From Mycocentrospora acerina (lineage: Eukaryota; Ascomycota; Dothideomycetes; Pleosporales), in NCBI GenBank assembly GCA_022701365.1, contig JAKUHH010000084.1:496001-560000 (forward strand): DNA of 64,000 bases, written 5' to 3'. A model generated the notes under the pieces. That model saw only the letters and a program-made list of their open reading frames with translations, was not told the origin of the DNA and did no database searches. Below, piece by piece: positions 34,464 to 46,392 of this stretch. The position numbers and the translations under genes are program-made. Positions within the stretch are counted from its first letter, which is position 1. Each line of letters begins with the position of its first letter.

Positions 34464-35534
34464 ATGGAACACTCTTATCTGTTGTCGCTCCCAAAGGAAC
34501 TACGCCTCGAGATTTGGCAATATGTCTTGACAGACCCTTCCATAGATAAGCTGGTGCTACGCATATGCCGAAAAGCCCATGGCCCCAGTCTGTCGAGCAC
34601 TCGCTTTTCAAACTCTCTATACAAAACAACCCGCACCGCCTTGCCACTGGTCAAGACAGCCTTTGAGACGCGACGGAGTTGTTCCATCAACCTCAATCTC
34701 CTTGTGACAAGTCATTTTGTATACGAGGAAGCACTTCCTATTCTCTATCAATCCGTCAAGTTTTGTCCGCAGGACCAAGGAGGCATCCTCCCATTGTTTC
34801 TTCAAGGCTTGTCCCCATTCGCTCAATCACATCTACACTATATTAAACTGTATATCCGACACTGCAATAACTCACCCTTCTACTGGGCAATCATCTGCTC
34901 TGAAATTGCCCGGCTAGACAAATCGTTACGAGAGATAGAAATTGAAGGCGACTGGCCACTCACAACTAACTTTAGAAAGAAACGCGCCATCCTGTGTCCG
35001 TTGCTCAAACTTGACACACCGAAGAGATTCACTCCTGCTCATAACGCCGAGTTTCAATTACTGCTACTCGATGCTGCAAGAGATCGAGACGCTAGAGCAG
35101 CCCTACAGCAAGACTTATCTATCTCCACCAGTGATGAGACCAAAACTGAGGCTACTGAGAGTGTAACACCAATTGAGTCTCGAAAGCGAGAACACAGCGT
35201 GCAGGAAATGGCCGTTAGCAAGAAGACGCGTTGGGACGGCACTCCCCCAGGCACACCTAAGACTACAGCAACTCCTACCCTGAACATGTCGTCTGTAATA
35301 GAGCGGTTCGATGGAGAAATAGTAGAATGGGATCTGATCAGTATGGATAGCTGCCCGCCAAACCTGGCCATCCACCCTGAAAGCATGGTTAGCAACAGCA
35401 GCTGGACTCGTGTTGCATCCTCTAACGATTGCAATAACGATAATGACGGCGACGATGACGACAACGACAGCGACAGCGGAAGTGAAGATTGGGAGTTCAT
35501 AAGCACGTCGCCAAATAGCATGCCGCATTACTAG
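34464..35534 (+). CDS. 2EXR-like hypothetical protein with acidic C-terminus
   Basis: Intronless, 356 residues from the ATG at 34464. It opens with LLSLPKELRLEIWQYVL, the F-box-like signature of fungal 2EXR-type proteins. It then has NLNLLVTSHFVYEEALPILYQSVKF, matching the usual second block (bulk of family: L-x-x-N-R-x-x-x-E-x-x-x-x-x-Y). The C-terminal 130 residues are Ser/Thr-rich with a KKTRWDGTPPGTP segment and an Asp/Asn run (DNDGDDDDNDSDS). Function unknown. The frame stays open upstream to 34197, but that extension translates a TGCTG microsatellite, so I chose the internal Met. Confidence 0.8.
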   Translation: MEHSYLLSLPKELRLEIWQYVLTDPSIDKLVLRICRKAHGPSLSSTRFSNSLYKTTRTALPLVKTAFETRRSCSINLNLLVTSHFVYEEALPILYQSVKFCPQDQGGILPLFLQGLSPFAQSHLHYIKLYIRHCNNSPFYWAIICSEIARLDKSLREIEIEGDWPLTTNFRKKRAILCPLLKLDTPKRFTPAHNAEFQLLLLDAARDRDARAALQQDLSISTSDETKTEATESVTPIESRKREHSVQEMAVSKKTRWDGTPPGTPKTTATPTLNMSSVIERFDGEIVEWDLISMDSCPPNLAIHPESMVSNSSWTRVASSNDCNNDNDGDDDDNDSDSGSEDWEFISTSPNSMPHY

Positions 35535-36550
35535 GGTTCCAAGCATTTGTCCAAGAATAATTGTTGTCGCTAATGTAATTCTATTACGGAGCAAAGTGTA
35601 GCTCATTCATTCTGTCCCGTGTGTGGGTGGGGTAGCTAAACCACAGCCCTTAAATGGATGAAAACTATTTGCTCCTTTGGGTTGCCTAAGACTGTGCTAA
35701 GCTTGATCGGCCCGATCGTTTACCTACGAATCTTAATTTAAGCTTACACACGAGCTTCTGTTTACCTCACATTGACTCTGATATTAGCTTACAGATGAGC
35801 CTTGATTCCCCTCGCGTAAATTCTGATTTGAGTTTAAGCGTTTGTCTGGATAAGAACTCAGGAGCGAGCCTTGATTTGTAATTGCAAACAATCTTGGTCT
35901 GCAGTTCTCAACGAAAATATAAATTAAAAGAGATATCTTATCATAATCTTATTTTTGGTTTGCATCACAAATGTGGGTGGGCAAGGACTAATGTAATCAA
36001 CAAAGCCATATACTAGATCGTACTGAATGTCTTCTGCAACCTGCGATTGTATTTTTGCATGTAGTCAAGTCAAACGAATATTCACGCCAGAAGGCCACCA
36101 TATCCAAAACGTCAAAATAGCCATGTAGTGGGTATTGGGAAGGCCTATGTGGTGAGCAGGTGCTTGGGGAGGAGTCCCCAACGTGATTAGTATTTTTTTG
36201 CATATTGATCACTCATACTCCATAATCCAACGGCAAAGTCTTCGAGATTAAGAGTATTAACGAAACAACCCACTAGGTCAAGGCTAGATTGAAAACACAA
36301 TCTAAGATTACCACTACGGAAGCAGGCTGACAAATATACATAGTTCGGTTCATGACTAGAGAGTAAGAGCCATGGTAAGAGTTGAGCTTTGAGTTTACGT
36401 GCACATCAACCGAGGTGGCAATTTTCACCCTCGGCTGATGCATTGCTAGCGCAGATTGCGAATCACCGCCAATGGCTGTCTTATTTGTAGTTGACGAGCC
36501 TCACGCTCCTCAGTGCTTGATCTATCATCTGAAAGCGTCGAATCTTCAAG
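35535..36550. other. AT-rich intergenic region
   Basis: Spacer between the 2EXR-like gene and the thioesterase. It holds the tandem 46-bp family repeat listed next and otherwise AT-rich sequence without a gene. Confidence 0.5.
35697..35829. repeat. three diverged tandem copies of a ~45-bp unit
   Basis: Units begin TAAGCTTGATC (35698), TTAAGCTTACACACGAGC (about 35737) and TTAGCTTACAGATGAGC (about 35784). The first two share GTTTACCT, the second two share AGCTTACA-x-A-x-GAGC and end CTGA. A possible fourth, more decayed copy has GAGCGAGCCTTGATTTG (35861-35878). Confidence 0.5.
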
Positions 36551-37534
36551 ATGGCCAACCCCCCACCAACATCCATCACCGAGTCCCTCGCGTTGAAAGA
36601 GCTGGGAGACAATGCCTTTGAGACTGTTCACCCTCCACAAAGGCTGGGCAACCCATTAAATATAGCGTATGGGGGTTATGCTCTCGCCTTAGCTTGCAAA
36701 GCAGCGTGTCTCACCGTTCCTAAGGAACACTTTCTCTACTCGATGCTCGGCAACTACCTTAGCCCAGCATTCATAGACCGCCCCCTCATTGCAAATGTGC
36801 GAGTGTTGCGCCAAACACGAACCTTTGCAACCCGCCAGGTAGAAGTTAGCCAAAAGCAAGACGACGGTACCCTCCGCATCTGTCTCATCGCCCTTGCCGA
36901 CTTCCACGTCAAAGAACCAAGCACATTACTAGAATATGCTCGGCCGCCAACCCGATCCTATACGCACTACAAGGACCTCCTTTCCCAGAATGAATTAACC
37001 CAAAGGCAAGTTGACGAGGGGAAAATCTCCGAAGAAACTCGCAAAGAACACATTAAAAGCTTCGCCGTCATGTCCAACATTTTCACCTTCCGCCCCTGTC
37101 CCGAGGGCATCTATGCGCAGAATGTCGGCGGTGCGGCAAAATCCCTACCTCACTCGCAGGACTCTCTCCCTCTCACCTCACGCACATCAGGGGATTGGTT
37201 CCGATGTCACGAAGCGCTTGCTACGCCACTGGACCACATTACCGCCATGGCGTTCTTCAGCGACGGGGCACTGAGTTTTGCACCTCTGGCATTTAGCCAT
37301 TTATGGATAGATGACACTGTTGCCTTGTCGAGTTTGGACTTTGCGTTGAGGTTTTTCACAACTGAGGTCAATGTTGGGGACTGGTGCTTGAGGGAAATCG
37401 ATACAAAGGTTGGGAGTAATGGGAGGACGTATACTGAGAGCTGGATTTGGGATGATCAGGGGAAGGCAGTGGCGTGTATGAGCCAGCAGATTATTTTAAG
37501 GGGGAAGAAGGTGCCAGAGAAGGGAAAGCTTTGA
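36551..37534 (+). CDS. acyl-CoA thioesterase II (TesB-like, double hotdog)
   Basis: Intronless, 327 residues, standard length. The N-terminal hotdog has VHPPQRLGNPLNIAYGGYALALACKAA, with the HSLLGNYLSPA-like stretch present as LYSMLGNYLSPAFIDRPL, followed by RTFATRQVEVSQ. The C-terminal hotdog has LATPLDHITAMAFFSDG, ALSSLDFALRFF and ESWIWDDQGKAVACMSQQIILR, matching TesB/ACOT8-type enzymes. These hydrolyse medium- to long-chain acyl-CoA to free fatty acid and CoA. The C-terminus GKL is not a canonical peroxisomal PTS1, so location is open. No operon-like neighbour is evident. Confidence 0.92.
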   Translation: MANPPPTSITESLALKELGDNAFETVHPPQRLGNPLNIAYGGYALALACKAACLTVPKEHFLYSMLGNYLSPAFIDRPLIANVRVLRQTRTFATRQVEVSQKQDDGTLRICLIALADFHVKEPSTLLEYARPPTRSYTHYKDLLSQNELTQRQVDEGKISEETRKEHIKSFAVMSNIFTFRPCPEGIYAQNVGGAAKSLPHSQDSLPLTSRTSGDWFRCHEALATPLDHITAMAFFSDGALSFAPLAFSHLWIDDTVALSSLDFALRFFTTEVNVGDWCLREIDTKVGSNGRTYTESWIWDDQGKAVACMSQQIILRGKKVPEKGKL

Positions 37535-37746
37535 TTCGCGAAAATGTTGGGGGTGGGTGGGTACCTTTTGATCAACAGGCTACGTTTGTTGTGTTGAGAC
37601 CAGTTGGGTGTACGATTTGATCTTGCTCAGTCTAGAGCGGCTATTATTTTTAATAGAGATGTTGCCGTATTAATGAGCATTTCTCTTTAAAACTTGAATA
37701 TGTATTATCATCTTGCAAGATATATATCTAGCTCGTGTCATCTTTC

Positions 37747-38688
37747 TCACGGGGCCTCAGTTGCAGTCAAAGCATCCAAAATCTCAGCAACGTTCTCTTC
37801 GCACTCATCGTCCAAAACAATATATCCCTGCTCTGCCCACATCTTCTCCGCCTCCCTCTTCAACCCCCTCTGCACATCATCCGAGACCCTATCACCCGTC
37901 AACATCCTCCCCACTCTCGACTCACCCGTCTCCACAAGCCTTGCCTCCCTCTCACCCTCTTCCGTCCCCCTCTCAAACTCGTACGTCCGAACCTCGCAAT
38001 TATACCAACCTGTCCCTATTCACCACCCAGTCAGCTTCCACACACATACACACACATAGAAAACACGCGAAGAAACGACAACAAGAAAAAGAGGAAGAGA
38101 ACCAGAGAAAAACATACCAACCCCCTCTATAGCCCCGACCCAATCCCCCGTCAAATAATGCAACAAACACCCATGCGTCACAACCGCTACCTCTCCCTCT
38201 TCCTCACGACAACCCAACCCCCGCAAAAACCGCCTTACCCTACAACACCTCTCCTCAATATCACTCGTTAGTGGAGAAAAACCCCCCTTCCCCTTCCCTT
38301 TCTCCTTCTCAATCCACGCATCACCTCCCACGAGCGAAAAGTCCACCGGCTGAGTTGCAAAGTCCCGGCGCAGACTGGCAAGCGGCGAGCCCGTGTCGCA
38401 GGGGAGGCAGGAAGTTTCCTGCAGATCGGGGAGAGCGAGGATGCGCATGTGGGGGTTTGCGTCGAGGAGGGGGCGGAAGGTGGTGAGAGCGGTTTGGAGG
38501 GCGCGTTTTAGCGGGGAGGCGAGGATGAGGGTGATGGGTTGCGGGGAGGGGAGCTGGTTGCTGGAGAGGGTGTGGCATTGCTGGGTGCCGTGGGGGGTTA
38601 GTGGTGGGTCGTGGATTTGGTGGCCGGCGGGGGAGAGGTTGTGGGTGCCTTGGGCGTGGCGGATTAGGTGGATGTGGGTTGGTGGCAT
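37747..38688 (-). CDS. histidine phosphatase (phosphoglycerate-mutase-like) family protein
   Basis: Exons 38688-38118 and 38009-37747, with a 108-nt pyrimidine-rich intron (GTATGT...GACAG), give 277 residues. LIRHAQGTHN at 8-17 holds Arg10 and the nucleophile His11. LASPLKRALQT supplies the second arginine, and VVTHGCLLHYL the second catalytic histidine. The splice gives GAIEGVG-WYNCEVRTYEFE, typical of the C-terminal part of fungal members. These cytosolic enzymes remove phosphate from small molecules or proteins; the substrate is unknown. The coding strand is strikingly pyrimidine-rich near the intron. Confidence 0.9.
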
Positions 38689-41239
38689 GGTTTGGTGTTG
38701 ATGTTTTTTTTAGTTGTTCTTGTTGGTTGTGGTGTGTGATTGAGTGGATGGGAGGTTTTTTTTCCGGGAAAGGGAGAAGAAATAGGAGTGTGGGTTGGAG
38801 TTGCAAGGGAATAAATATGACTGGGGATTTGGCTTTTGAAGGAGGATGAAAGACGTTTTTTTAGGTATGTGTCGATTCAATATCTGTGGATGTTACAACT
38901 TTCAGAGTACCATACTAATTCAATGGCGCCTCTATGCGTGACACTTGGATTGAGAGAATTTACAACAAATTGTCAGTCACATCGGCAGTATCGAATTGTC
39001 AATTTGGCGTGAAGCAAAATGTTTTTGAGATTATTTTTTGGTGGAAGCTCATCGAGTAACAACCTTATCCATGAAGTCTCATATATTCTCTCTGTGGTCA
39101 CTTCACTGTCAATTCGAGTGGATGTATGAGAGTAAAGGTAGGAGATTGGTCAACTAACAGTCATGTGAGAAGCCCGGATTACCTAACTCACATACTTCAC
39201 CATTCCCCACATGAACCAGTTTCGTATACTTCTCTACAACTTCATCAATACTTTTCTCGACACCTCATCTAGGCTTTGCCAGACACAAGGCCTCAGAAAT
39301 GTCGTGGCGTTGTATTAGAACATGTTCTTTCTTTAAAACATGGTAATAAAGGGCTTTGAACAGAAGAATATAGGCCAGCAGCCAATGCCTGACACAAAAC
39401 AAAATCAGCTAAACGATGTTAAAATCCACAAGGTTGAGTAGCTGGCGCGTATGCAACGCAGAAACTGGAGATGACCTCTAATGATTGGCATAAAGTTACG
39501 TTGTGGTAGTAAAATCGAGCTTCGCAGAGAGCAAAGTAATCTTAGATGCGAAGTCCAGTAATCTGTTCGAGTAAGAATCAAATCCCCACCATTCTCACAT
39601 GTCTTTTTTCTCCATAACTGCTAGTAGATATGCTGCTGAATGAGGGTCACATGTGGAGGCAGATATATCATGTTGCAGAAAAACGAATCTTCCAACATAA
39701 GTGGCTGTGAAAGGAGTCATGAAAGCAATACAGTCGAAGTGAGCCATTGACAATACTGAAAAGTATTGTTGGCTATGGGAGGGGAGAGCAGTATGTTATG
39801 TCAAGTGACGACACAAGCGAAGACTTGGAAACAACTATGATAGTCTTCCTCGTATGCATGCAACGCAAGTGCGTTTGAAAGTCCAGTCGCCCAGTGATAA
39901 CGCATGTTGAATTTGTTCGGACGGGAATACTTTCAGGCTCGGACTTGCGGTAACTTATTTTCCGAACTTTCGGCGGGTGATTCGGCATGCAAGCATGCGT
40001 ATTGATGCGTAGTATAAGTACGAAAATACGCGTATCTCGTATCGTCTGGTCTCAATCTAGCAATTTTTGTACCAACGCACACTCGGTGATTGCCTGCTGC
40101 GGTGGAACATGTTGAAGGATTGGCTGTGCTACATGTAGCCAATTTCTTGAATACTGGGCTTTTGCAAGCCAGACAGGGATGAGTGCCTCCGTCCGAATGG
40201 AGCAATCTTTGTAGCGACATGTTAGCACATGTGTGCGTCGTACGAAGTTGTATGCCCTGTACGAAAATCCCAGCGGGGTTCGGTCGTATTGCTCCATAAT
40301 TGAGGCAGGGAATGCTTCGGCAAGGAAGGCAGGCACGTCCGATGATGGCATTGACAACCCTCGTCATTGATTCGCGACGACGCGCCGTTTGTGCGAACCC
40401 TCCAATCAAAAGCTATGCGGAGTGTTGAATTCTGTAGCGCGAATAGTTTTGTTTTGTAGCAGCGTGTCAAGTGTAAAACAGCGTCATAGTGCGTAGCTGG
40501 TGTAGACCGGAAGTGTCGGCTTGGTCGCGCGTGTCAGCGTGCGTGGTGGTGAAATGAGGTGTGTGTGCAATGTTATTGATTGCAAGAGACACAGCCACAC
40601 TAATCATATTGGTCGTCTGAGCGGTCAGTGAAAGCGGTATGACTGCCTCAATGGATGCTTCTCCTGCAGAAATGCGGAGTATCACGCTCAGATGTCCAGC
40701 GTCTGCTCAGGCAAAGACCCACCAAAGTTGGTGGATCTGGTCAGCTTACCCCCTTTGTAATTTGCCAAGGTCGAAACGATTCGTGGTGCAGTTGTTCAAG
40801 CACATCGTTTTTTTTGTAGCAAAGCGGTGCGCCACAGCGTATGGTGACATGTGCCGGCAGCGGGATCATGGATACGACTGGCGGACGAGTTGGATGGACT
40901 TGAACGGACGCAGGGCTAAGTCGGCAAAGACGATGAGCAACCGGGCCCATAAATAAACACAGCATGGATTTCCACAGGGATCATCAGCCCCGTCAGCGCC
41001 CTGTGAGATCAGCGATCGCACAGGGTGGCTCGCGAGCTGGCGTCAAGCACAGCCGCAAGTGCCTCGCGCGTCCATGCCGCGCCGTTCCGTCGGATGGACT
41101 GGGACACTCATATAACCCTCGCTGCCTCCCCATGTCTACTGGGTTATAGTGTGGCTTGTCCTTGTTCCCCAGTCTTGCTTGCTTGCTTGCACTCGACCGA
41201 CTTCTGCGCATCCCTTTTTTTTGTTCATTCCACCGCAGC
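38689..41239. other. 2.5-kb intergenic region, no gene supported
   Basis: AT-rich on the left and mixed on the right. Several overlapping short frames between 39.9 and 41.0 kb show no family motifs. The right end is the phospholipase promoter. Confidence 0.5.
41109..41115 (+). promoter_or_regulatory. TATA-like box of the phospholipase B gene
   Basis: CATATAA about 125 bp before the ATG at 41240, followed by a pyrimidine-rich CTTGCTTGCTTGC stretch, as is common in fungal core promoters. Confidence 0.4.
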
Positions 41240-43319
41240 ATGAAGTGCACCTCCTTTTTGGCAGCCTCGGCGATTGCAGGCTTGGCAACCTGTACGCGAC
41301 TCGACTCAACTCGACTTTCCATTGCATTGTGCTGACGTAGTTGCAGCATCTGCAGTCATTGGCCGCGATGCTGGCGTTTCGGAAATCGACCTTGCACTCG
41401 ACCTGGTGCGGCGAGCAACTCCCCAGGCGCCCAATGGCTATGCGCCCGCCGCCGTCGACTGTCCTTCGACGCGTCCGGCAATCCGCAAGGCGGGAAGTCT
41501 CTCCAGCCAGGAAACAGAATGGCTGAAGAAGCGACGGGCCAACACCATCGAGCCCATGCGCGACTTCCTCACGCGAGCAAACATTACCGGTTTCGACGCT
41601 AGTGCGTACATCACCAAGCACCGTGACAACACCACTGCGATGCCAAACATCGCCATGTCCTATTCTGGAGGAGGCTACCGTGCACTGCTCAACGGAGCCG
41701 GTGTACTCTCTGCCTTTGATAGCCGCACAACAAACTCGACCAACAGGGGCCACCTGGGAGGATTGCTGCAGTCATCCACATATGTCTCGGCCCTGTCAGG
41801 TGGAGGGTGGTTGATTGGCAGCATCTACGCAAACAACTTCACCACTGTGCAGAACATCGTACAGCACACGGATATCTGGCAGTTCCAAAATTCCTTGTTC
41901 AAGGGCCCACCAACTTCGGGCGTTCAGATTCTTTCCACGGCCGACTACTACAAGAACTTGCTCGACACGGTCAATGACAAGGTTGACTCCAAGGGGGAGT
42001 TCAACACTTCCATTACAGATTACTGGGGTCGAGGCCTTTCCTTCCAGCTGATCAATGCTACAGATGGCGGTCCAGGTATGACCAAGACTCAGTCTGATAC
42101 CTGCTTATGCTAATACATCTTAGCCTACACATTCTCTTCTATTCAAGACGACACCGACTTCTCAAGTGGAAACGCACCAATGCCTATTCTTGTTGCCGAC
42201 GGACGTAATCCCGGAGAGCTAATCATCTCCCTCAACGCAACCGTCTACGAATTCAACCCGTGGGAGATGGGATCCAGTGACCCCACCACGTATGCGTTTG
42301 CGCCTTTGAAATACATTGGATCAAACTTCTCAAACGGAGTACTTGCTGACGGTGAGGGCTGCATCAACGGATTCGACAATCTTGGGTTCGTCATGGGCAC
42401 CAGCAGCTCCTTGTTCAACCAGATCTTCCTCTCGCTTGATACCTACACCAGCGGTATTCCCACGTTTTTGACCAACGTCATTGAGAACATTTTGGTCACT
42501 CTTGGGCGGGAATCCAATGATATCGCCGACTACACCCCAAATCCATTCTTCGGTTTCAACAACGGCACCAATCTCAACGCGCAGCAGGAGCGTCTGACAC
42601 TTGTTGATGGCGGAGAAGATCTGCAGAATCTTCCTCTAAACCCAGTCATTCAGCCAAGCCGTGCTGTCGACGTCATCTTCGCTGTTGACTCGTCCGCCGA
42701 CACAATCAGCCCTGGCACTCCCAACTTTCCCAACGGTACCGCTCTGATTGCAACATACGAACGCGCCAACACGCCCATTATGAACAGCACTTCTTTCCCC
42801 TACATTCCAGGCCATGATACTTTTGTAGCTCTTGGACTCAACAACCGCCCCACATTCTTTGGTTGTGACAGCAAAAATGTCACAGAAGGCAACAACATCC
42901 CCCCACTTATTGTCTACATCCCCAACGCCCCATATGTCTTTTGGTCAAACACGTCGACGTTTGGCAAGTTGGATTACACCATTGCGGAGCGTGATGCCAT
43001 GATTCATAACGGTTACAACGTTGCAACACAGGCCAATTCGACACGTCAAGGCGCCTCGAACTGGCCTACCTGTGTGGGCTGTGCTATCTTGTCTAGGAGC
43101 TTGGAGCGTAACGGCGAGACAGTGCCCGCCGTGTGCAGGCAGTGCTTCACCGAGTACTGCTGGAATGGCACTACAGTATCTAGCACCGCAACATATACCC
43201 CTTCCATGATTCTCGCCATGGACGCAACAACAGCAAAGAGTGGAACTGGAAAACTCAGCATTCCATCCATCATCGGATGCTTGGCCCCATTGGCTGCTTC
43301 CGCATTCTTGTTGCTTTAG
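41240..43319 (+). CDS. plb: secreted, GPI-anchored phospholipase B (lysophospholipase)
   Basis: Exons 41240-41291, 41341-42075 and 42124-43319 (introns 49 and 48 nt) give 660 residues. Exon 1 encodes the signal peptide MKCTSFLAASAIAGLA. The catalytic region has MSYSGGGYRALLNGAG with the oxyanion Arg near 131, the nucleophile Ser near 170 in SALSGGGWLIGS, and the catalytic Asp in LVDGGEDLQNLPL, as in fungal PLB and cytosolic PLA2. There are many N-glycosylation sequons and a C-terminal Cys-rich segment (CVGCAIL..CRQCFTEYC). The hydrophobic end (IGCLAPLAASAFLLL) after a Ser/Gly stretch fits a GPI-anchor signal. It removes both acyl chains from phospholipids at the cell surface or outside. Intron 1 falls directly after the signal peptide codons. 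Confidence 0.95.
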
Positions 43320-43952
43320 AAAAGCCTGGTTTTTGGTGGGAGCCTCGATTGTTGTATGGCTGGATGTTTTTTTCATTTGTTTTGCATTCTTCTCATGATT
43401 CCCCGTATTTTGCATAGGTATTTCAAAATGAATCCAAATAATACTCCTACATCTGTTCGTGCCTTAACTGGTGTGATCCAAATCCTGTCAGAAGGCGAGT
43501 GAAAACAGTCTCTTCAGATATCTACATCTAGGTGGCCTCGCATTACTCGCTTGTAAGCAAAATTACATTGCTGTCACAAGCTCTCGCTCTTTTTCCAGCT
43601 GCACCGCCACACCTCAAGATGCTTAGGTATAGCTTACCCTTTGTGACTAAACCTGACAAAACACTTACTTAAGCAATCATTGGTTGTGCGAACCTCAACG
43701 TGACTTGAGGCGTAAGCGCTATATTCTAGCTTGAAATTTAGATTTGGGATAGTGAGGTGGTCGTCAAACTTTGGGTGACGAATATCCAACTGTAGTTGAC
43801 GACTCAGAACAAAGAAACCAAGTGTGGTTCGGATGGAGAGAACCCGAACGTCGGTACTATCACGAGGATGGAGAAGGTCGCTATGGGGCTAGAAGGCCAA
43901 TGGCGTTTTTTTGTGTCTTTTCGTCTGTCATCAAACACAAGTTTGCATTCGT
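43320..43952. other. spacer between convergent phospholipase and regulator genes
   Basis: 3' flanks of two convergent genes. AT-rich, no gene seen. Confidence 0.55.
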
Positions 43953-46141
43953 TCATCTCCACACGTGCGATAGTTCAGAGTCTTCACCAAAGCCCCAAAG
44001 TGTAGCGACGTCAATACTGATGTCTTGGTCGAATTGTTCGCTTGATGTTGCGAGTAACCAGTCCTCGCCGTTGGGTTCGCCTCTTGTTTCATGGGGAGAA
44101 GCATGTGTAGAGTAGTCTCTGAAAGCCTTGGTTAGATCATCAGCTTGCACAGCTTGAGTTGATTCTGTGGGAAGAAGCAGTCCCGATGTCTCCTTTTGAA
44201 AGGAGTCGATAGGACTGCTGAGGCGAATGGGCAAAGCAAACACAACAGCCCATCGCTGTGCGATCCCTTGCAGTAGACTCACAGCCTTTCGTGCGTGCTG
44301 CCACATTGACTGCATCTCCTCCAGCGCTTCGATGCAAACCCTAAACCGGCCGACTGACTGCTGGCGAATACTAGGCTCTGAAGTTGTTGCATTAAGAAGG
44401 TGCATAATGGAAGCTGTGAGGATGTGATGTATAACGAAAGGTGGAGCGTCGACCAAGTTACCGATTTTCCGAAATGCACGTATCAAGTGTGTCATCTGAG
44501 ATGCTGCAGCCGTCATTGACCGTAGAGCGAGTCGGTAAGAAGAGCATCCAGGGTTTTCTCGCATGTATGGTCGATGAATGAGGAGCAATGAAGTTTGGTA
44601 TGACATTTTCAAACAGATAGCACTTTGGTCGGTTGTTGTTGCGTGCAGTCGATCATCGATAACTCGCTTGAGGTTGAATAGGTCTTCTCGAGCGTTGACA
44701 AGAATCTTGTTGCGAGCCTCGAAGCCAAGCTCGTCAAAGTCAAACGCGTAGCTAGAAGGAGTTAGATCTACGCAATAATGCAAAGAGTAGAACTCACATC
44801 TGGTCCATGTATTGATCATGCAGAAACCAGAGGTTACACTGACAGCTAAAAGCAATCTCGTCTGGCGTAGCGCTGGCATTCAACGTCTCTAGCATCGACG
44901 GGACCTTTGTTCGTCTCCATGGCATAACACATTGTCTTCCTAGAGTTGACGTTGTGATCCGATCCATGAGTGAGAAACTCCAAAAAGTCCGTATTCTACT
45001 GAATTGATTGGTGTCGTCGGTATGTGGTCCACCAGTAAACTTATCGAAACCAATCACATGGAGTCCAAGATGGAGAGCTACAGCGGATGCAGTACTAAGA
45101 TATATCCAGGCCATGTTGTCGTGGTCCTTGCCAAGCTCGTACCAGCAAAGAATAGAGAGAGCTTGAACAGTGAAAAGAGATGGTTGAGCACGACAGCATG
45201 TAAGCGCAATACGTTCAGCCTGATCAGCAAATGCCTGACCTATCGCTATAGAACTGGGATGTCGCAGATGGTATGAGCCAGCTGTACACATTGCGATCTG
45301 AAGGAGATGGAGGTCGGATCCCTCTACTAACCGCAGATGCTGTAGTGACGAGTCCACGAACTGATGATAGGGATTTACCTTTGTCATGAACAGTGATGTG
45401 AGTTGTTTTTTCAAGCCACCATCTTTCAGGTAATCCACCTTTATGCTATTTCTTCCTATATCTGGCTGTCGCTGGGCTGTGGCCAGATGTCTTCTCGCCG
45501 GTGCCTCGAAGCAGAAGTTTCCAGAAGGACCAGCAAAAGTTGAAGTCCCATCTTCACATAGATTCATCCTCCAGATCATGGCGCTCATCTCGTCGACTGC
45601 AGAAGTTAGTCGACGCTCCGATGCTACTACCTCAGTAGGATCTAGCGAGATTGTATCGTGAACTTTCATTGGCGTAGAGGAATGTATAGCAGAGGCTACA
45701 GAACGTTCGTCGCGATCAAGATAAGTGGCCAAAATTTCTTCAATATCCGCCCGCTTGTCGCCAATTATTCCCTCTTCTTCAAGATCACGGATATAACCCT
45801 TCAGTGTCGCAATAGTCTCTTGGAGAGCTGACACATGATCGAGGCTCCACTGCTTGCGTCTGATTTTGAACAATATAATATAAGTTTATGGCTAATCATG
45901 CATTTTCTTGGAATTGAAAACCCACTTGCGATTCGTACCATCATCAGCGTAGTGACAGTCTGAGTCACGGCTACTGCATGTAGAACATTTAGGCTTGGCT
46001 CCATTACACTAGAATTATTGTAAGAACGGGCTCCCAATGGAGTAACAAAGACGGGAGGCTAACCTTCCGCTTGCGCTTTCGACAAGGCTCGCAAGCAACA
46101 CTCACTCGCTTTATCTCTTGCGAATGTTCTTGGCTCTCCAT
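43953..46141 (-). CDS. Zn2Cys6 binuclear-cluster transcription factor
   Basis: Exons 46141-46064, 46008-45926, 45859-44798 and 44751-43953 give 673 residues. Introns are 55, 66 and 46 nt. The spliced N-terminus carries a full Zn2Cys6 motif with cysteines at 17, 20, 27, 34, 37 and 44 (CEPCRKRKRK-CNGAKPKCSTC-SSRDSDC), the intron lying between Cys20 and Cys27. A linker and a coiled-coil-like region follow (LDHVSALQETIATLKGYIRDLEEEG). The fungal-specific regulatory domain comes next (SLFMTKVNPYHQFVD, ALSILCWYELGKDHDNMAWIYLSTASAVALHLGLH). Proteins like this bind CGG triplets as dimers. The gene is the immediate neighbour of the nitrilase on the same strand, 252 bp away. A CGG-N11-CCG site lies in the next promoter, so it is the likely local regulator (inference). 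Confidence 0.92.
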
Positions 46142-46206
46142 GTTGACTCTCACATGCTAGGTTGATTTACAGGCAGGTGCGATATTCATGAGTTATTGAT
46201 GGGAAC

Positions 46207-46273
46207 CCGTCGGCTTTTTAGGCTTCCTAGAGGTTAAGCTAGGCTTGATGAGATGATACGGGACTGACCTCGG
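46207..46273. promoter_or_regulatory. CGG triplets in the regulator's own promoter
   Basis: Upstream of the Zn2Cys6 gene there is an everted CCG-T-CGG (46207-46213) and a direct CGG-N9-CGG (46259-46273). Such triplet pairs could allow autoregulation. Short motifs occur by chance, so this is weak. Confidence 0.25.
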
Positions 46274-46392
46274 GAGATAAGAGATCTAGACCTTTTCCAG
46301 CCTATCCAAAGTTACAAGTGGGTCTAAGCACCAAGGGCAACAAGAACATTTTTTGTATTTCTACCAATTTTCCATCCATTTTGATGGAAACT

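Noticed and set aside
39773..40470. Cluster of minus-strand frames that might be exons of one gene
   Set aside because: Frames overlap each other, have no conserved motif, and no GT-AG joins gave a convincing protein.
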